DNA from: an uncultured Pontibacter sp.
GTDB taxonomy: Bacteria; Bacteroidota; Bacteroidia; Cytophagales; Hymenobacteraceae
Direction of reading: 5' to 3'
DNA: 64,000 nucleotides
Assembly: GCF_947492645.1 (NCBI RefSeq)
Contig: NZ_CANLMZ010000003.1
Span: forward strand, 62,001 to 126,000
Shown here: one piece after another, positions 9,931 through 19,733 of the stretch
How positions within the stretch are numbered: the first letter of the stretch is position 1
Layout of the letters: the number at the start of each line of letters is the position of its first letter
The notes under the pieces: generated by a model
The model's input: the letters and a program-made list of their open reading frames with translations, nothing else
Database searches by the model: none
What the model was told of the DNA's origin: nothing
Made by a program: the position numbers and the translations under genes

Positions 9931-11283
9931 CTACACTCTATAAAACAGCCACTTCGACAGCTCTTTGTAGTTGATCTTTTTGCCATACATCAGAATACCC
10001 ACACGGTAAATACGTGCCGCAATCCAAGTGGTAAAGATAAAACCAAGCACCAGCAGCGCCATTGATAGCAGCAACTCCCAGGCAGGGACGCCAAACGGTA
10101 CACGCACCATCATCACAATCGGAGAGGTTAGCGGGATAATGGACATCCAGAAAGCCACCGGTCCGTCAGGGTTTTTCAATACCAACGTGTAAGACATGAT
10201 AAAGGAGATGATCAGCGGAATGGTGATCGGAAACATGAACTGCTGCGTGTCTGTCTCGTTGTCTACGGCAGCGCCTATGGCCCCGAAAAGAGATCCATAA
10301 AGCAAGTATCCTCCCAGGAAATAAAACAGGAAGCACACAAGTATGAGCCCAATCGGTAAGTTTGAAAAAGCTGTCATGCCTTCGCTTACCATTTTAGCGG
10401 CCTCGCTTTCTTCCTGCGCCTGGGTTGCCTCGTCCGTATCTACATCTTCGCCGAGTTCTGCGTTGCGGCCACTCGCCATTTGCTCTAGAGGCGTTGGCGG
10501 CGGCTTTACCCCAAACACCGACTGCACCCCTCCTACTACCACCAACGACAGCACAATCCAAAGCAGAAACTGCGTAAGCCCAACTGCAGCAATGCCTACT
10601 ATCTTGCCCATCATCAGCTGGAATGGCTTCACAGAAGAGATCATTACCTCAATAATACGATTCGTTTTCTCTTCAATCACGCCGCGCATTATCTGCACTC
10701 CATACAAGAAAATAAAGAAATAGATAATAACGGCACCTGCCACTCCTGCTATAGAGGTTACAACGGCATTATTATCTTTTTCGCCTTCATCGCTAATACT
10801 GACGGCTGTAAGCGAGATATTGGCCTTCATTTTTTCCAGCGTACTGCGGTCCATGCCGGAGGCAACAAAGCGTTGGTTTTCTATTTCCTTCTCCAGGGCA
10901 TTTTCTAAGCGCACCTGCGTTTGCAGGCTGGTGTTCTTTTTAGAGTAGATGATAACGCCATCAGGTTTGTTTATGTCAAACGCTTTGGGAATGTATAAGA
11001 GCGCCGTGTAATCAGTTTCCTGGTACACCGTTTTAGCCTGATCCAGCGACCCTGCCAACGGCACATACTTCAGATCCTTTTTATCCTCCAGTTTATCGGC
11101 AAACAGGCCGGTCTCATCCAGCACCATTACAGTTTCGGCACTATCGGATATTGTTACAAGCCAGGCAGGTATGACCATAAAAGCTGCCAGCAACAGCGGG
11201 GTAAGCAACGTCATGATGATGAAGCTTTTCTTGCGTACACGGGTTAGGTACTCGCGCTGAATAATTAGCCAGATTTTATGCAT
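9931..11283 (-). CDS. ABC-2 type transporter permease (NatB-like)
   Basis: This 450-residue membrane protein has a first transmembrane helix at about 22-42, a large extracytoplasmic region from 45 to 180, and a cluster of further membrane helices at about 180-200, 230-250, 315-335, 350-375 and 395-420. Between them is an acidic, glutamate-rich loop (about 275-300). This layout, and the opening IWLIIQREYLTRVRKKSF, match NatB/YhaP-type permeases of ABC-2 exporters. The start codon overlaps the ATPase stop by 8 bp, so the two are translationally coupled. The substrate is unknown; NatAB exports sodium in Bacillus, but many relatives do not. Confidence 0.9.
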   Translation of the reverse strand: MHKIWLIIQREYLTRVRKKSFIIMTLLTPLLLAAFMVIPAWLVTISDSAETVMVLDETGLFADKLEDKKDLKYVPLAGSLDQAKTVYQETDYTALLYIPKAFDINKPDGVIIYSKKNTSLQTQVRLENALEKEIENQRFVASGMDRSTLEKMKANISLTAVSISDEGEKDNNAVVTSIAGVAGAVIIYFFIFLYGVQIMRGVIEEKTNRIIEVMISSVKPFQLMMGKIVGIAAVGLTQFLLWIVLSLVVVGGVQSVFGVKPPPTPLEQMASGRNAELGEDVDTDEATQAQEESEAAKMVSEGMTAFSNLPIGLILVCFLFYFLGGYLLYGSLFGAIGAAVDNETDTQQFMFPITIPLIISFIMSYTLVLKNPDGPVAFWMSIIPLTSPIVMMVRVPFGVPAWELLLSMALLVLGFIFTTWIAARIYRVGILMYGKKINYKELSKWLFYRV

Positions 11284-12187
11284 GGTGTGTTTCTGTTACT
11301 TTTCGGATGAAGATGTCATTTATACTTGGCACCAGTTCCACGAACGAGTGCACCTCTACGCGCTGTATCAGGTAGGCCAGTAAGTTATTTGGGCTGGTGT
11401 TGTTCAACAGTTTCACGTTTGCCCTGAAAACGCCGTGGCTCTCATGCTGCTCCAGCACCTCAAAGTCAGGAGAGGTAACAAGCAGTTGCCCATTGCCTAT
11501 CACCTGGAAAGTATCTGTTTTATAAGCATCTTTTATCTCCTTAACAGGGCCATCCAGCACTTTATGTGCGCGGTTTATCAACGCAATGTAATCGCAAAGT
11601 TCCTCTACAGATTCCATGCGGTGCGTTGAGAAAATAATCGTAGCGCCACGGTCACGGAGCCTGAGTATTTCATCCTTTATCAGGTTGGCATTAATCGGGT
11701 CGAAGCCGGAGAATGGCTCGTCAAGTATGATCAGGGCTGGCTCGTGCATCACGGTGGCAATAAACTGCACTTTCTGCTGCATGCCCTTCGAGAGGTCCTC
11801 GATGTTTTTGCCCAGCCACTCTTTTATCTCAAAGCGGTCTACCCACTCTTTTATACGTGCAGTAGCCTCTTGCTTGCTTAACCCTTTAAGCTGGGCCAGG
11901 TATAAAAGCTGCTCTCCCACCTTCATCTTTTTGTAAAGGCCGCGCTCCTCTGGCAGGTAGCCGATGTCTTTTATGTGGTTTGGCTTCAGGCGTTCCCCTT
12001 TAAAGTATACTTCGCCGCTGTCGGCCCCGGTTATCTGGGTTATGATGCGGATGAGGGAGGTTTTGCCGGCACCATTTGGTCCCAACAAGCCAAAAATACA
12101 GCCTGCCGGAATCTCGAAGCTCACATTGTCGAGGGCAGTATGGTTACTATAGCGTTTTGTTACGCCGTCAATTTTCAGGATGCTCAA
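11276..12187 (-). CDS. ABC transporter ATP-binding protein (NatA-like)
   Basis: This 303-residue ATPase carries Walker A GPNGAGKTS near residue 40, signature LSKGMQQK, Walker B ALIILDEPFSGFD and the H-loop FSTHRM. After the nucleotide-binding domain (1-220) it has an extra 80-residue C-terminal extension typical of NatA/YhaQ-type subunits (DUF4162-like). It is first in a two-gene operon with the permease (8-bp overlap) and has a well-formed promoter upstream. It should power an ABC-2 exporter. The substrate cannot be read from the sequence. Confidence 0.92.
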   Translation of the reverse strand: MSILKIDGVTKRYSNHTALDNVSFEIPAGCIFGLLGPNGAGKTSLIRIITQITGADSGEVYFKGERLKPNHIKDIGYLPEERGLYKKMKVGEQLLYLAQLKGLSKQEATARIKEWVDRFEIKEWLGKNIEDLSKGMQQKVQFIATVMHEPALIILDEPFSGFDPINANLIKDEILRLRDRGATIIFSTHRMESVEELCDYIALINRAHKVLDGPVKEIKDAYKTDTFQVIGNGQLLVTSPDFEVLEQHESHGVFRANVKLLNNTSPNNLLAYLIQRVEVHSFVELVPSINDIFIRKVTETHHA

Positions 12188-12209
12188 CGTGAATTGCTTT
12201 TGATTTACT

Positions 12210-12240
12210 CAAATATAGCTTTATGCTATGTATAGGACAA
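12210..12240 (-). promoter_or_regulatory. Promoter of the ABC transporter operon
   Basis: On the minus strand a -7 box TATATTTG (12210-12217) lies 20 bp from a -33 TTG (12238-12240). This matches the Bacteroidota TTG-N19-21-TAnnTTTG pattern and gives a short leader to the ATG at 12187. Confidence 0.65.
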
Positions 12241-12330
12241 GCTTATTGAAACAACTGCCCATGCTTTATCGACTAAGCAAGGTATACGCCGGATGAAGAA
12301 GGAAGTATAACTGATAAAGAAGTATAAAAT

Positions 12331-12368
12331 AAAAGAGCTGCCCTCCCACATGGAAAAGCAGCTCTTTT
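12331..12368 (-). terminator. Terminator of grpE-dnaJ
   Basis: AAAAGAGCTGC (12331-12341) and GCAGCTCTTTT (12358-12368) form an 11-bp perfect stem with a T-run at the minus-strand end, 20 bp past the dnaJ stop. Confidence 0.85.
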
Positions 12369-12388
12369 AAAGTTAGTATCAGCCTCTG

Positions 12389-13534
12389 TTACTGAAAGTA
12401 ATCTTTCACTTTCTCAAAAAAGCCTTTTTCGTTTTTACCCGGATGTGGTGTAAAATTATCAGACTCGCGCAAGCCCTCCAACACCGCACGCTCATCGCTG
12501 CTAAGTGTTTTTGGCGTCCATACGTTTATATGGATCAGTTGGTCGCCTTTGCCGTAGCCGTTGATATCTTGTATGCCTTTGCCGCGCAGCCTGAAAATCT
12601 CACCGCTTTGCGTACCCGGCTTTATGCTGATCTTTACTTTACCCGTAATAGTAGGAACTTCAATTTCAGCGCCAAGGGCAGCATCAACAAAGCTGATGTA
12701 CTGGTCAAAAATAACGTTGTTGCCATCGCGTTTCAGGGTTGGGTGCGCCTCCTCCTCTATCTGGATAAGCAAGTCGCCTGGTACACCGCCACGCTCTGGC
12801 ACGTTACCTTTACCGCTCATAGACAGCTGCATGCCATCCATTACACCTGCTGGCACGTTTATGCTGATCACTTCTTCCTGAAGCTCTCTGCCGCTGCCAT
12901 GGCATACTTCGCAGTTGTGCGTTACAATGCGGCCTTCGCCGTTACACGTAGGGCAAGTTGCCGTGGAAACCATCTGGCCCAGCATCGTATTTACCACCTT
13001 GCGTACCTGGCCTGAGCCTTGGCAAGAGTTACACGTCTGCATATCGGTACCATTTTTGGCCCCGTTACCGCCGCATGTGCTACACGCTACATAGCGCTTT
13101 ACTTTTATTTTTTTCTCAACGCCGTTGGCAATTTCCTCCAGGTTAAGTTTAAGCTTAATGCGCAGGTTAGAGCCTTTACGGGTACGGCGTCCGCCACCGC
13201 CAGATCGTCCGCCTCCGAAGAAGCTTTCGAATGGGCTGCCACCGCCAAAAATATCACCGAACTGCGAGAAAATATCCTCCATGTTCATGCCGCCGCCGCC
13301 ATAGCCGCCGTTCATGCCCTGGTGGCCAAACTGGTCGTAACGCTGTCGTTTTTGCTGATCGCTTAATACCTCGTAGGCCTCAGCGGCTTCTTTAAACTTA
13401 TCTTCAGCTGTATGGTCGTCGGGGTTTTTGTCGGGGTGGTATTTGATGGCCAGTTTACGGTAAGCCTTCTTTATCTCCTCCGGGCTTGCACTCTTGCTTA
13501 CACCTAAAACCTCGTAATAATCTCTCTTAGCCAT
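12389..13534 (-). CDS. dnaJ: Chaperone protein DnaJ
   Basis: This 381-residue protein has a full-length type I DnaJ layout. The J domain occupies 1-70 with HPD at 33-35, followed by a glycine-rich G/F linker (about 73-118). A zinc-binding domain holds four CxxCxGxG-type repeats ([32 protein letters not shown]), and the C-terminal substrate-binding domains follow. It stimulates DnaK ATPase and delivers unfolded clients. It starts 3 bp after grpE, so the pair is one transcription unit; dnaK is elsewhere. Confidence 0.98.
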   Translation of the reverse strand: MAKRDYYEVLGVSKSASPEEIKKAYRKLAIKYHPDKNPDDHTAEDKFKEAAEAYEVLSDQQKRQRYDQFGHQGMNGGYGGGGMNMEDIFSQFGDIFGGGSPFESFFGGGRSGGGGRRTRKGSNLRIKLKLNLEEIANGVEKKIKVKRYVACSTCGGNGAKNGTDMQTCNSCQGSGQVRKVVNTMLGQMVSTATCPTCNGEGRIVTHNCEVCHGSGRELQEEVISINVPAGVMDGMQLSMSGKGNVPERGGVPGDLLIQIEEEAHPTLKRDGNNVIFDQYISFVDAALGAEIEVPTITGKVKISIKPGTQSGEIFRLRGKGIQDINGYGKGDQLIHINVWTPKTLSSDERAVLEGLRESDNFTPHPGKNEKGFFEKVKDYFQ

Positions 13535-13537
13535 TGC

Positions 13538-14110
13538 TTACGCTCCAATTATAACTTTTGCGAAACGGATTACCTTTTCATTTAAAGTATAACCCTTCTC
13601 AATTACATCTACTATCTTACCTTTCAGGTCTTCTGATGGGGCTGGTATCTGAGTAACAGCCTCATGCATATCCGCATCAAAATCAGCACCGGCTTGTATA
13701 TCCATTGGCTTCAAGCCTTTCTGGTGCGTTACGTGCTTCAGTTTATGGAATACCAGCTCAAGGCCCTGCAGCATCGCATCCACATCTTTTGTAGTCTCAA
13801 TAGACTGGCGCGCGCGCTCCATATCATCCAATACGGGCAGTAACTCCACCATTACATCCTGAGAGGCCGTTTTAGTAAGCTCTATGCGTTCTTTGGCCGT
13901 TCTGCGTCTGAAGTTCTCAAACTCAGCCATCAGGCGCACGAATTTGTCTTTCATTTCAGCCAACTCTATGGCTGTTGTATCTTCCTGAGTTGTCTCCTCA
14001 GTTGTTTCTTCCGGGTCCTGCTGCTCCTCTTGCCCGTTTGCTTCCGCATTGACAGGCTGGTCTTGAAGTTCCTCGTTCTCCTGTGCTTTTTTGGTATCTT
14101 TATCTGACAT
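13538..14110 (-). CDS. grpE: Nucleotide exchange factor GrpE
   Basis: This 190-residue protein has an acidic, glutamine-rich disordered N-terminus (1-45), a long coiled-coil helix (about 50-110) and the beta-wing domain ending in GYTLNEKVIRFAKVIIG, close to the GrpE signature. It releases ADP from DnaK. The gene is followed immediately by dnaJ. The 280-bp region upstream, after the obg terminator, contains a 41-nt palindrome that may be the control site of this heat-shock operon. Confidence 0.97.
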   Translation of the reverse strand: MSDKDTKKAQENEELQDQPVNAEANGQEEQQDPEETTEETTQEDTTAIELAEMKDKFVRLMAEFENFRRRTAKERIELTKTASQDVMVELLPVLDDMERARQSIETTKDVDAMLQGLELVFHKLKHVTHQKGLKPMDIQAGADFDADMHEAVTQIPAPSEDLKGKIVDVIEKGYTLNEKVIRFAKVIIGA

Positions 14111-14164
14111 AATGCCTTAAAAATTTAGGTTGTTAAGCCTGTAGTGTCTTTTCAATTAACTTGC

Positions 14165-14205
14165 CAAACCATTGTTTGTGCCAACTTGGCACAAACAATG
14201 GTTTG
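14165..14205. repeat. 41-nt near-perfect palindrome upstream of grpE
   Basis: The 20-base arm CAAACCATTGTTTGTGCCAA (14165-14184), one central base (14185) and the exact reverse complement (14186-14205) lie 55-95 bp before the grpE start. There is no T-run on the minus-strand side, and obg already has its own terminator further upstream. An operator or a 5'-leader structure is therefore more likely than a terminator. It does not match the CIRCE element (TTAGCACTC-N9-GAGTGCTAA). Confidence 0.85.
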
Positions 14206-14327
14206 ATAAAATCAACTAAGTAGCTAACGGTGCGCTTTCACTCTGCTGCTTCTGCTTAAGAACTTTTATACTTTACAAGTGCATTGGCGCTGCTCTGCAT
14301 GGTTCCTGTATGCTACTTTTGCTACTC

Positions 14328-14363
14328 AAAAAAAATCGGTAACAAGCAACAGCCTGTACCGAT
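14328..14363 (-). terminator. Rho-independent terminator of the adk-obg unit
   Basis: On the minus strand ATCGGTA and TACCGAT arms (14357-14363 with 14335-14341) are followed by eight or more T. It lies about 30 bp past the obg stop. Confidence 0.85.
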
Positions 14364-14390
14364 CTTTAGTATAAACTTTCCGGGTATTGC

Positions 14391-15383
14391 TTAGCTGTTA
14401 AGCGCCTCCCAGATCATGTCTTTCAACTGTGAGATGTTTTTATTCGTCATGCTGGAGATGAAAACAGTTGGCAAGCCTTCTGGTAGCGTTTTGCGCATTT
14501 CCTCTTCCAGTTCCGCATCCAGCATATCAGATTTGGTGATGGCAAGTATGCGTTTCTTATCCAGCAGCTCCGGATTATACGTCTCCAGCTCCTTTATTAG
14601 TATGTTATACTCCTCTGCTATATCGGGGCTATCACAAGAAACCATAAACAGCAGCATGGAGTTCCGTTCGATGTGCCTCAAAAAGCGTAAGCCCAGGCCT
14701 TTTCCTTCTGATGCTCCCTCAATAATACCCGGAATATCGGCCATCACAAAAGACCTGTAGTCGCGGTAAGCAACTACACCTAAGTTAGGCTCTAAAGTTG
14801 TAAATGCGTAGTTGGCAATTTTAGGCTTTGCAGCCGACACAACAGACAACAGCGTTGATTTACCTGCATTCGGAAAGCCTACAAGACCTACATCGGCCAA
14901 TAGCTTCAACTCCAGTATCACCCACTCCTCTATGCCTTCCTCGCCTGGTTGGGCGTAGCGCGGTGTCTGGTTTGTCGGGGATTTAAAGTGTGCGTTGCCA
15001 AGCCCACCTCGGCCACCAGGGGTAAGTATAATTTCCTGGCCATCCTCAGTAATCTCGCACATCAATTCGCCTGTTTCGGCGTTTCTGGCAATTGTTCCCA
15101 GGGGCACCTCCAGCACTTCATCAGCACCTTGGGCACCGCTAGAGTGGCTTGGCCCACCATTCAGGCCGTTAGCCGCAATAATATGCTTGCGGTACTGCAG
15201 GTGCAGTAACGTCCATAACTGGGAGTTACCTTTAAGTATGATATGCCCGCCACGGCCTCCGTCGCCCCCATCGGGACCACCTTTTGCCGTTTTCTTATCA
15301 CGGTGCAGGTGGGCTGAGCCACCGCCGCCATGTCCAGATCGTGAGCAGATCTTAACGTAATCTATAAAGTTGCTTTGAGCCAA
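14391..15383 (-). CDS. obg: GTPase Obg (CgtA)
   Basis: This 330-residue protein has the glycine-rich Obg fold at 1-157 ([30 protein letters not shown]) and then the G domain: G1 GFPNAGKST, switch region TTLEPNLG, G3 [10 protein letters not shown]4 TKSD and G5 SS. Obg binds the 50S subunit and links ribosome maturation to growth and (p)ppGpp. It lacks a long C-terminal extension, as is common outside Actinobacteria and Bacilli. It follows adk by 21 bp and is probably co-transcribed with it. Confidence 0.97.
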   Translation of the reverse strand: MAQSNFIDYVKICSRSGHGGGGSAHLHRDKKTAKGGPDGGDGGRGGHIILKGNSQLWTLLHLQYRKHIIAANGLNGGPSHSSGAQGADEVLEVPLGTIARNAETGELMCEITEDGQEIILTPGGRGGLGNAHFKSPTNQTPRYAQPGEEGIEEWVILELKLLADVGLVGFPNAGKSTLLSVVSAAKPKIANYAFTTLEPNLGVVAYRDYRSFVMADIPGIIEGASEGKGLGLRFLRHIERNSMLLFMVSCDSPDIAEEYNILIKELETYNPELLDKKRILAITKSDMLDAELEEEMRKTLPEGLPTVFISSMTNKNISQLKDMIWEALNS

Positions 15384-15404
15384 TTCGGGTAAGCGTAAGT
15401 ATGC

Positions 15405-16001
15405 TTATTTCTTCTCTTCTTGTTTTTCTTTCAGGCTGTCAATCTGCTTGCACAGCGCCCCAAAGATTTCATCAATTTCACCTATACCGTCTACTGCACA
15501 GAATTTGCTCTGGCCGGCATAGTAATCTGCTACCGGGCGGGTCTTGGTGTTATACTCCTCCACACGCTTACGGATCAGTTCTTCGTTCTGGTCGTCCGGG
15601 CGACCTGAAGTCTTGCCGCGCAGCAGCAGGCGCTTCGTCAGTTCCTCATCATCTACCTTCAGGGCAATCATGCACGAAATTTCGGTGCCGTTGTCCTGCA
15701 GCAGCTTGTCCAGGCCCTGCGCCTGAGGAACTGTTCTCGGGAAGCCATCAAAAATAAAGCCGGCAGCATGTCGGTGCTCCTTCACTTTGTTTTCGATCAT
15801 TCCGATCACAACCTCATCCGGCACCAGCAGGCCGTTATCCATCAACTTTTTAGCTTCAAGGCCAAGTGCTGTGCCAGCGGCAATCTCAGAGCGAAGTAAA
15901 TCACCTGTAGATAGGTGAATCAGGTTGTATTTATCTATAAGTTTCTGACTCTGGGTACCTTTACCGGCTCCTGGAGGACCAAACAATACGATGTTAAGCA
16001 T
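15405..16001 (-). CDS. adk: Adenylate kinase
   Basis: This 198-residue protein opens MLNIVLFGPPGAGKGTQ, the adenylate kinase P-loop, followed by HLSTGDLLR (AMP-binding) and FDGFPRTVPQAQ. The LID region (around RLLLRGKTSGRPDDQNEELI) has no cysteines, so this is the short, zinc-free type. It interconverts ATP, AMP and ADP. It sits 21 bp before obg; a TACATTTG -7 candidate lies just upstream at 16023-16030. Confidence 0.97.
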   Translation of the reverse strand: MLNIVLFGPPGAGKGTQSQKLIDKYNLIHLSTGDLLRSEIAAGTALGLEAKKLMDNGLLVPDEVVIGMIENKVKEHRHAAGFIFDGFPRTVPQAQGLDKLLQDNGTEISCMIALKVDDEELTKRLLLRGKTSGRPDDQNEELIRKRVEEYNTKTRPVADYYAGQSKFCAVDGIGEIDEIFGALCKQIDSLKEKQEEKK

Positions 16002-16022
16002 ATCTTCTAGCTAAATAAAAGG

Positions 16023-16030
16023 CAAATGTA
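16023..16030 (-). promoter_or_regulatory. Candidate -7 element of adk
   Basis: Minus-strand TACATTTG fits TAnnTTTG, 22 bp before the adk ATG. No clear -33 TTG is present at normal spacing. Confidence 0.4.
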
Positions 16031-16114
16031 AGTATAAATAAGTTGTAAGTCTATTTTGATATTGGCAGAGGCTACTTCCTAAAGGCCTGCTAACGCGAAT
16101 CGTACCTAAAAGGG

Positions 16115-16657
16115 TTACGATACAATTTTATAAATATCCCTCAGGTTACGACCAAGGCCGTTGTAGTCAAGTCCGTACCCTACTACGAAATCATTCGGTA
16201 TTGTTTGGGCTACATACTTTACATCTAAAGGGTGTTGCAGGCATTCGGGTTTCATTAGTAGGGTAGCCACCTCTACTGAGGCAGGGCCGCGCGTTTCAAG
16301 CTGCTGCAAAAGAGCATGTACCGTGTGGCCTGTGTCTACTATGTCTTCCAGCACAACTACATGCCTGCTATGGATGTCATCTGTCAGCCCTAGTATTTCT
16401 TTTACGTTACCTGTGGTGGCCATGTCCTGGTAAGACGACAGGCGGATAAATGAAATCTCGCAGGGGATGTTTACACGTTTCAGCAAATCTGCCGCAAACA
16501 TAAAAGAGCCGTTTAAAACAGCCAGAAAAAGAGGCTTCTTGTTTTCGTAATCCTGCCCCAGTTGTTCGGCCAGCATGGTTATGCGGGCTATTATTTCCTC
16601 CTCACTAATGTAGGGTCTAAATTCACAATCGTGCAGCTTTATGTTTCTCGGGTTCAT
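16115..16657 (-). CDS. hpt: Hypoxanthine phosphoribosyltransferase
   Basis: This 180-residue type I phosphoribosyltransferase has the PRPP-binding loop VVVLEDIVDTGHT, the flexible loop region with RLSSYQDMATTG, and VVGYGLDYNGLGRNL near the C-terminus, the purine-binding part of the HPRT family. It salvages hypoxanthine and usually guanine with PRPP. The length matches bacterial Hpt. It has its own promoter and stands between hppA and adk without sharing a transcript with either. Confidence 0.95.
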   Translation of the reverse strand: MNPRNIKLHDCEFRPYISEEEIIARITMLAEQLGQDYENKKPLFLAVLNGSFMFAADLLKRVNIPCEISFIRLSSYQDMATTGNVKEILGLTDDIHSRHVVVLEDIVDTGHTVHALLQQLETRGPASVEVATLLMKPECLQHPLDVKYVAQTIPNDFVVGYGLDYNGLGRNLRDIYKIVS

Positions 16658-16680
16658 GCGGTTTGTGGTTTGTGCCTAGA

Positions 16681-16712
16681 CAAAGGTAAGTATAAATAAA
16701 AAATAAGCCCAA
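16681..16712 (-). promoter_or_regulatory. Promoter of hpt
   Basis: Minus-strand -7 box TACCTTTG (16681-16688) lies 21 bp from a TTG at 16710-16712. The -33 region overlaps the hairpin of the upstream hppA terminator. Confidence 0.6.
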
Positions 16713-16731
16713 CACTTAGGTTGGGCTTATG
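16702..16731 (-). terminator. Terminator of hppA
   Basis: An inverted repeat ATAAGCCCAA / TTGGGCTTAT around an 8-nt loop (16713-16720), followed on the minus strand by a T-rich run. It is 21 bp past the hppA stop. Confidence 0.75.
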
Positions 16732-16751
16732 CAATTTTAGATTTTTTTAGT

Positions 16752-18998
16752 TTAATTTTTGAGAGCAACCGGGCTAAGCGCGACTGTATTTTCTGGGTTT
16801 GTATCTGCTTTACCTGTACTTGGCGCCTCCTGCTTAATTTCCATGTTCAAGTTAGGTTCCTCCGGTATTGTTGGTGTCTGCTCAAGGGCAATGTGCGGCG
16901 CAATTACCAACGATACAATAGACATTAACTTGATGAGGATATTCATACTTGGGCCTGAGGTGTCTTTGAAAGGATCGCCAACAGTATCGCCGGTTACAGA
17001 TGCCTTGTGCGGCTCAGAGCCTTTGTACTCCATCACGCCGTTAATCATAACGCCTTTCTCAAAAGATTTTTTAGCATTATCCCAGGCACCACCGGCATTA
17101 GACTGGAACATAGCCATAAGCACACCAGAAACGGTAACTCCGGCCAGCAAGCCTCCCAGTATTTCGGCGGATGAGATGTTCTCAAATACATTTTTGAGTC
17201 CGAAACCAACTATAATCGGCACGAGCAGGGCAATAGCGCCTGGCAGCATCATTTCGCGGATGGCAGCTTTTGTAGAGATGGCCACGCACTTTTCGTACTC
17301 TGGCTTGCCGGTACCCTCCATAATGCCCGGAATCTCGCGGAACTGGCGGCGTACCTCGTGCACCATGGCCATAGCAGCTCTACCTACCGCTGCAATACAA
17401 AGCGCTGAGAAGATGAACGGAATCATGGCCCCGATAAACAGGCCTGCAAGAACAGGCGCTTTGTACAAGTCTATGGTATCGATGCCGGCTATGCCTACGA
17501 ATGCGGCAAACAGGGCCAAAGACGTTAAGGCAGCTGAAGCGATGGCAAACCCCTTACCGGTTGCAGCGGTTGTGTTACCCACAGCGTCCAGAATGTCTGT
17601 TCTCTCACGCACTTCTTTCGGCAGTTCGCTCATTTCAGCAATGCCACCTGCGTTATCTGCTATCGGCCCAAAGGCATCTATGGCCAGCTGCATGGCCGTA
17701 GTAGCCATCATACCTGCGGCAGCAATTGCCACACCGTATAAACCTGCCGCTGCATACGACAGCACAATACCTGCAGCCAGCACAATAATCGGCATAACTG
17801 TGGAGTGCATACCCACCGCTAAACCAGCGATAATGTTGGTGGCGTGCCCTGTAGATGACTGCTGTACAATGGAATTCACAGGGCCTTTGCCCATAGCCGT
17901 ATAGTATTCCGTGATGATACTCATAAGTGACCCCACCACTAAACCAACCATAACGGCCAGAAACACATCATTTGCAGAGAAATCGAAGTTGCGCAGATTC
18001 ATGGCATCTGGCAGCAACCAATGGATTACAAAGTATGAAACAATGGCTGTAAGTATAACAGAGATCCAGTTACCCAAATTTAACGCAGACTGCACATTAC
18101 CGCCTTCTTTTACACGGACAAACTGCATGCCTATCAGAGAGAATATAATTCCCAGCCCGGCAATCATCATCGGAAGTATAACCGGCGACAAACCGCCAAA
18201 GTTATCTTCTGCAATAACCTCACGGCCAAGTACCATGGTAGCAAGGATAGTAGCTACGTAAGAGCCAAATAAGTCGGCACCCATACCCGCTACGTCACCT
18301 ACGTTGTCGCCTACGTTGTCGGCAATGGTAGCAGGGTTACGCGGATCGTCCTCTGGAATGCCTGCCTCAACTTTACCTACAAGGTCGGCGCCAACGTCGG
18401 CTGCTTTAGTATAAATACCGCCACCCACGCGCGCAAACAGGGCTATACTTTCTGCACCAAGCGAGAAACCGGTCAACACCTCCAGGGCGCGTTCCATTTC
18501 AATGCCGTTTACATCGTGGCCCTGCACAAAAGCCATGTACAGTACTATAAACAATGAACCGAGTCCAAGCACAGCCAAGCCAGCCACCCCCATACCCATC
18601 ACCGAGCCGCCGGCAAAAGATACATTTAAAGCTCTTGACAAGCTGCTTCTTGCTGCTTCGGCGGTGCGCACGTTTGCTTTAGTGGCTATGCGCATACCTA
18701 TAAACCCGGCTACAGCCGAGAAAACGGCACCAATTGCGAAGGCTATCACAATAGACCAATGCGATCTTTCGCTGGAGTAGCCCAGGTAACCTAAAAATAA
18801 ACTTGCGATGATTACAAAATACAGGAGCACTTTATACTCTGCCTTAAGAAATGCCATTGCACCATCGGCAATATGATGCGCAATCGTGCTCATCCGTTCG
18901 TTGCCTGCCGGTTGCTTTGTCACCCAGGCCGACCTGATAAAAGTATAAATCAGAGCCGCCAGTCCAAAACCAGGAATTGCGTAAAGAATAGGTTCCAT
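16752..18998 (-). CDS. hppA: Membrane-bound ion-pumping pyrophosphatase
   Basis: This 748-residue protein has about 16 hydrophobic segments. The substrate-binding signature [11 protein letters not shown] lies at 201-211, followed by [19 protein letters not shown] second conserved segment near the C-terminus reads [15 protein letters not shown]. It hydrolyses pyrophosphate and pumps H+ or Na+ across the inner membrane. The segment [11 protein letters not shown] has alanine where potassium-independent enzymes have lysine, which points to the K+-dependent class. Whether Na+, H+ or both are moved cannot be read here. The C-terminal tail (about 700-748) is proline- and glutamate-rich and looks disordered. 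Confidence 0.95.
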   Translation of the reverse strand: MEPILYAIPGFGLAALIYTFIRSAWVTKQPAGNERMSTIAHHIADGAMAFLKAEYKVLLYFVIIASLFLGYLGYSSERSHWSIVIAFAIGAVFSAVAGFIGMRIATKANVRTAEAARSSLSRALNVSFAGGSVMGMGVAGLAVLGLGSLFIVLYMAFVQGHDVNGIEMERALEVLTGFSLGAESIALFARVGGGIYTKAADVGADLVGKVEAGIPEDDPRNPATIADNVGDNVGDVAGMGADLFGSYVATILATMVLGREVIAEDNFGGLSPVILPMMIAGLGIIFSLIGMQFVRVKEGGNVQSALNLGNWISVILTAIVSYFVIHWLLPDAMNLRNFDFSANDVFLAVMVGLVVGSLMSIITEYYTAMGKGPVNSIVQQSSTGHATNIIAGLAVGMHSTVMPIIVLAAGIVLSYAAAGLYGVAIAAAGMMATTAMQLAIDAFGPIADNAGGIAEMSELPKEVRERTDILDAVGNTTAATGKGFAIASAALTSLALFAAFVGIAGIDTIDLYKAPVLAGLFIGAMIPFIFSALCIAAVGRAAMAMVHEVRRQFREIPGIMEGTGKPEYEKCVAISTKAAIREMMLPGAIALLVPIIVGFGLKNVFENISSAEILGGLLAGVTVSGVLMAMFQSNAGGAWDNAKKSFEKGVMINGVMEYKGSEPHKASVTGDTVGDPFKDTSGPSMNILIKLMSIVSLVIAPHIALEQTPTIPEEPNLNMEIKQEAPSTGKADTNPENTVALSPVALKN

Positions 18999-19169
18999 TC
19001 AGTAAATTTTAAGTTAGAGGATAATGGTATATAACTATTAAAGAAAAGAGTTTATATAGACATTTGCAAATATTTAATTGGCTTTAATGCTATACTAATT
19101 GCTGCTATACGGCTATAGACGAACAAGTTGCGGTATATCGCTATATAAATATAGTTTATACTATGATAA

Positions 19170-19219
19170 GGGCATCAAAAAAGGCCGGTTCTGCTAAAAA
19201 CCGGCCTTTTTTGATGCCC
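19170..19219 (-). terminator. Terminator of the 19.2-kb lipoprotein gene
   Basis: A perfect 21-bp stem (19170-19190 with 19199-19219) with an 8-nt loop contains GGCCGG flanked by A and T runs. It lies 15 bp past the lipoprotein stop. Confidence 0.85.
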
Positions 19220-19234
19220 TTGATTTGACTTGGT

Positions 19235-19678
19235 TTATAAAAAGTCTTTATCCTCCAGCGTTAAAGTATAAGTAGCTTTATATGAGTTCTCCTTATTGAA
19301 CTCCCAGGCGCCAGGAGCATTAAGGTATATTTTGGCCGGCTGCCCGTTTTTAGTGGCTGCTGTTATTTCGAACCAATACAGGCTGGTATTCTTCTTTTCC
19401 TCATCATATACCGTATCGTCGGTAAAGCCAGAGGTAACCCATACTTCTGTAGTGGCGCCAGGTGCAATGGTGTAGTAGCGGTACGGGCTGCCCTGTATAT
19501 CCACTCCTGGGTTTTCCTTTATTTTAATCGTTATCTCTACAGGAGCATCCGCTTTGTTATGAACCCTATACTTATAGCTCGCATCTTTATCAAATACGCG
19601 TTCGCATGAGGCAAGCATCACTAGCATAAAACTCATTAGCAACAAATAACGCAGGCTGGCAAGTAGGTTTAACATCAT
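19235..19678 (-). CDS. Small predicted lipoprotein, function unknown
   Basis: This 147-residue protein has a hydrophobic signal (about 5-23) ending in MLASCER, a good lipobox with the acylated cysteine at 25. The mature part is beta-rich (YKYRVHNKADAPVEITIKI, TTEVWVTSGF, YKATYTLTLEDKDF) and resembles an immunoglobulin-like or jelly-roll fold without enzyme motifs. The two adjacent Met codons at the start are equivalent. It begins 55 bp past the M42-type peptidase gene on the same strand and could share its transcript. I do not recognise the family. Confidence 0.8.
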   Translation of the reverse strand: MMLNLLASLRYLLLMSFMLVMLASCERVFDKDASYKYRVHNKADAPVEITIKIKENPGVDIQGSPYRYYTIAPGATTEVWVTSGFTDDTVYDEEKKNTSLYWFEITAATKNGQPAKIYLNAPGAWEFNKENSYKATYTLTLEDKDFL

Positions 19679-19733
19679 GGCAGAGGTGAATTATACTTTA
19701 TACTTAAGTTGTTGCGATTGTAAGCACTCACTT

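Noticed and set aside
14165..14205. Reading the grpE palindrome as CIRCE or as a terminator
   Set aside because: The arms do not match TTAGCACTC/GAGTGCTAA, no T-run follows on the minus strand, and obg already has a terminator.
16759..17904. 381-codon plus-strand open frame opposite hppA
   Set aside because: It is antisense to a conserved pyrophosphatase gene, has unusual composition, and shows no start signal.
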